Part shown: positions 4,701 to 5,463 of the stretch, piece after piece
Layout: every line of letters starts with the position of its first letter
Numbering within the stretch: position 1 is the stretch's first letter
Assembly (NCBI GenBank): GCA_035711465.1
Contig: DASTCC010000123.1
Span: forward strand, 1 to 5,463
Direction: 5' to 3'
Source: DASTCC01 sp035711465
Lineage (GTDB): Bacteria > Acidobacteriota > Vicinamibacteria > Vicinamibacterales > SCN-69-37
Length of the DNA: 5,463 bases
The notes under the pieces: generated by a model
Databases searched by the model: none
The model's input: the letters and a program-made list of their open reading frames with translations, nothing else
Told to the model about the DNA's origin: nothing
Program-made: the position numbers and the translations under genes

Positions 4701-5463
4701 ATGGCATCCACACCAACGCCTCCAAAGCGCACCAACCGCATCAACCTCGAGATCACGCAGTATCGCGGATCGAAGACGACGCTCTGCGCCGGCTGCGGGC
4801 ACAACGCGATCTCGGAGCGCATCATCGACGCGTTCTTCGAGATGGGCGTCGACCCGAAGCGCGTCATCAAGCTCTCCGGCATCGGCTGCTCGAGCAAGAG
4901 CCCGGCCTACTTCCTGAGCCCGTCGCACGGCTTCAACTCCGTCCACGGGCGGATGCCGTCGGTCGCGACCGGCGCGCTACTGGCGAACAAGTCGATGCTG
5001 GCGATCGGCGTCAGCGGCGACGGCGACACCGGCGCGATCGGCATCGGCCAGTTCGTGCACCTGATGCGGCGCAACCTGCCGCTCATCTACATCATCGAGG
5101 ACAACGGCTGCTACGGCCTGACCAAGGGTCAGTTCTCGCCGACCGCCGATCTCGGATCGAAGGCGAAGAACGGCGTCGTCAACGACCTGCCGCCGATCGA
5201 CACCTGCGCGCTGGCGATCGAGCTCGGCGCGTCGCTGGTGGCGCGATCGTTCTCCGGCGACAAGAAGCAGCTGCTGGCGGTGCTCAAGACCGCGATCGCG
5301 CATCGCGGCACGTCGATGATCGACGTGATCTCGCCCTGCGTCACCTTCAACGACCACGACGGATCGACGAAGAGCTACTCCTACGTCAAGGATCACGAGG
5401 AGCCGCTCGGCGAGATCAGCTTCGTGCCGTTCTTCGACGACCTGACGATCGAGTACGAGCCAG
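4701..5463 (+). CDS. korB: 2-oxoglutarate:ferredoxin oxidoreductase, beta subunit (partial)
   Basis: The frame from ATG 4701 stays open to the window edge (254 complete codons plus one base). The product is the thiamine-diphosphate and [4Fe-4S] binding beta subunit that pairs with KorA. LCAGCGHN (28-35) supplies two cluster cysteines (C29, C32), GIGCSSK (60-66) the third (C63), and SPCVTFN (211-217) probably the fourth (C213). FNSVHGRMPSVATG (78-91) is conserved in the family. SGDGDTGAIG (105-114) through DNGCYG (134-139) is the GDG...N motif that binds the metal and diphosphate of the cofactor, and LTKGQFSPT (140-148) follows it as usual. Most beta subunits are roughly 280-350 residues, so a C-terminal part is missing from the window. 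No purine-rich Shine-Dalgarno sequence is visible before the ATG (ccccttaactagacgt); the repeat element occupies the region just upstream. The gap to korA is 53 bases, and one transcript with korA is likely. Confidence 0.93.
   Translation, partial: MASTPTPPKRTNRINLEITQYRGSKTTLCAGCGHNAISERIIDAFFEMGVDPKRVIKLSGIGCSSKSPAYFLSPSHGFNSVHGRMPSVATGALLANKSMLAIGVSGDGDTGAIGIGQFVHLMRRNLPLIYIIEDNGCYGLTKGQFSPTADLGSKAKNGVVNDLPPIDTCALAIELGASLVARSFSGDKKQLLAVLKTAIAHRGTSMIDVISPCVTFNDHDGSTKSYSYVKDHEEPLGEISFVPFFDDLTIEYEP

Overview
The window is GC-rich bacterial DNA carrying one strand-consistent run of central-carbon genes: the 3' end of a malate dehydrogenase gene (mdh), complete sucC and sucD (succinyl-CoA synthetase beta and alpha), complete korA (a fused gamma-alpha subunit of a 2-oxoacid:ferredoxin oxidoreductase, most likely for 2-oxoglutarate) and the 5' part of korB (beta subunit), which runs off the right edge. 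All genes are on the + strand. The gene order, the codon bias towards G/C in third positions, the GC-rich dyad of GGCTGC-type motifs after mdh and the 'ggggtcag...ctgacccc' palindromic element resemble what I know from Acidobacteriota (Vicinamibacteria-like genomes). That assignment is inference from memory, not a demonstrated match.

Layout: 1-111 mdh tail; 112-686 a 575-base region without a confident gene, holding a roughly 100-base imperfect inverted repeat (121-220), a perfect 8-bp stem-loop (282-302), a weak promoter candidate followed by a compact palindrome (354-409), and a possible 31-residue membrane micro-ORF with a good ribosome-binding site (425-520); 687-1847 sucC; 1851-2726 sucD, three bases after sucC; 2727-2796 a gap with a good -10 hexamer and a perfect 10-bp hairpin; 2797-4647 korA; 4621-4690 a REP-like palindromic element that overlaps the end of korA and fills most of the korA-korB gap; 4701-5463 korB (partial).

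Function: KorAB would oxidatively decarboxylate 2-oxoglutarate to succinyl-CoA with reduction of ferredoxin, SucCD would convert succinyl-CoA to succinate with substrate-level phosphorylation, and Mdh interconverts malate and oxaloacetate. The cluster thus looks like part of a TCA cycle in which a ferredoxin-dependent enzyme takes the place of, or supplements, the 2-oxoglutarate dehydrogenase complex. The enzymes are well-known families. The less ordinary material lies between the genes: a repeat element that supplies the last eight codons and the stop of korA, the leader hairpin before korA, and the unexplained region between mdh and sucC. I see no strong evidence for a wholly new system.
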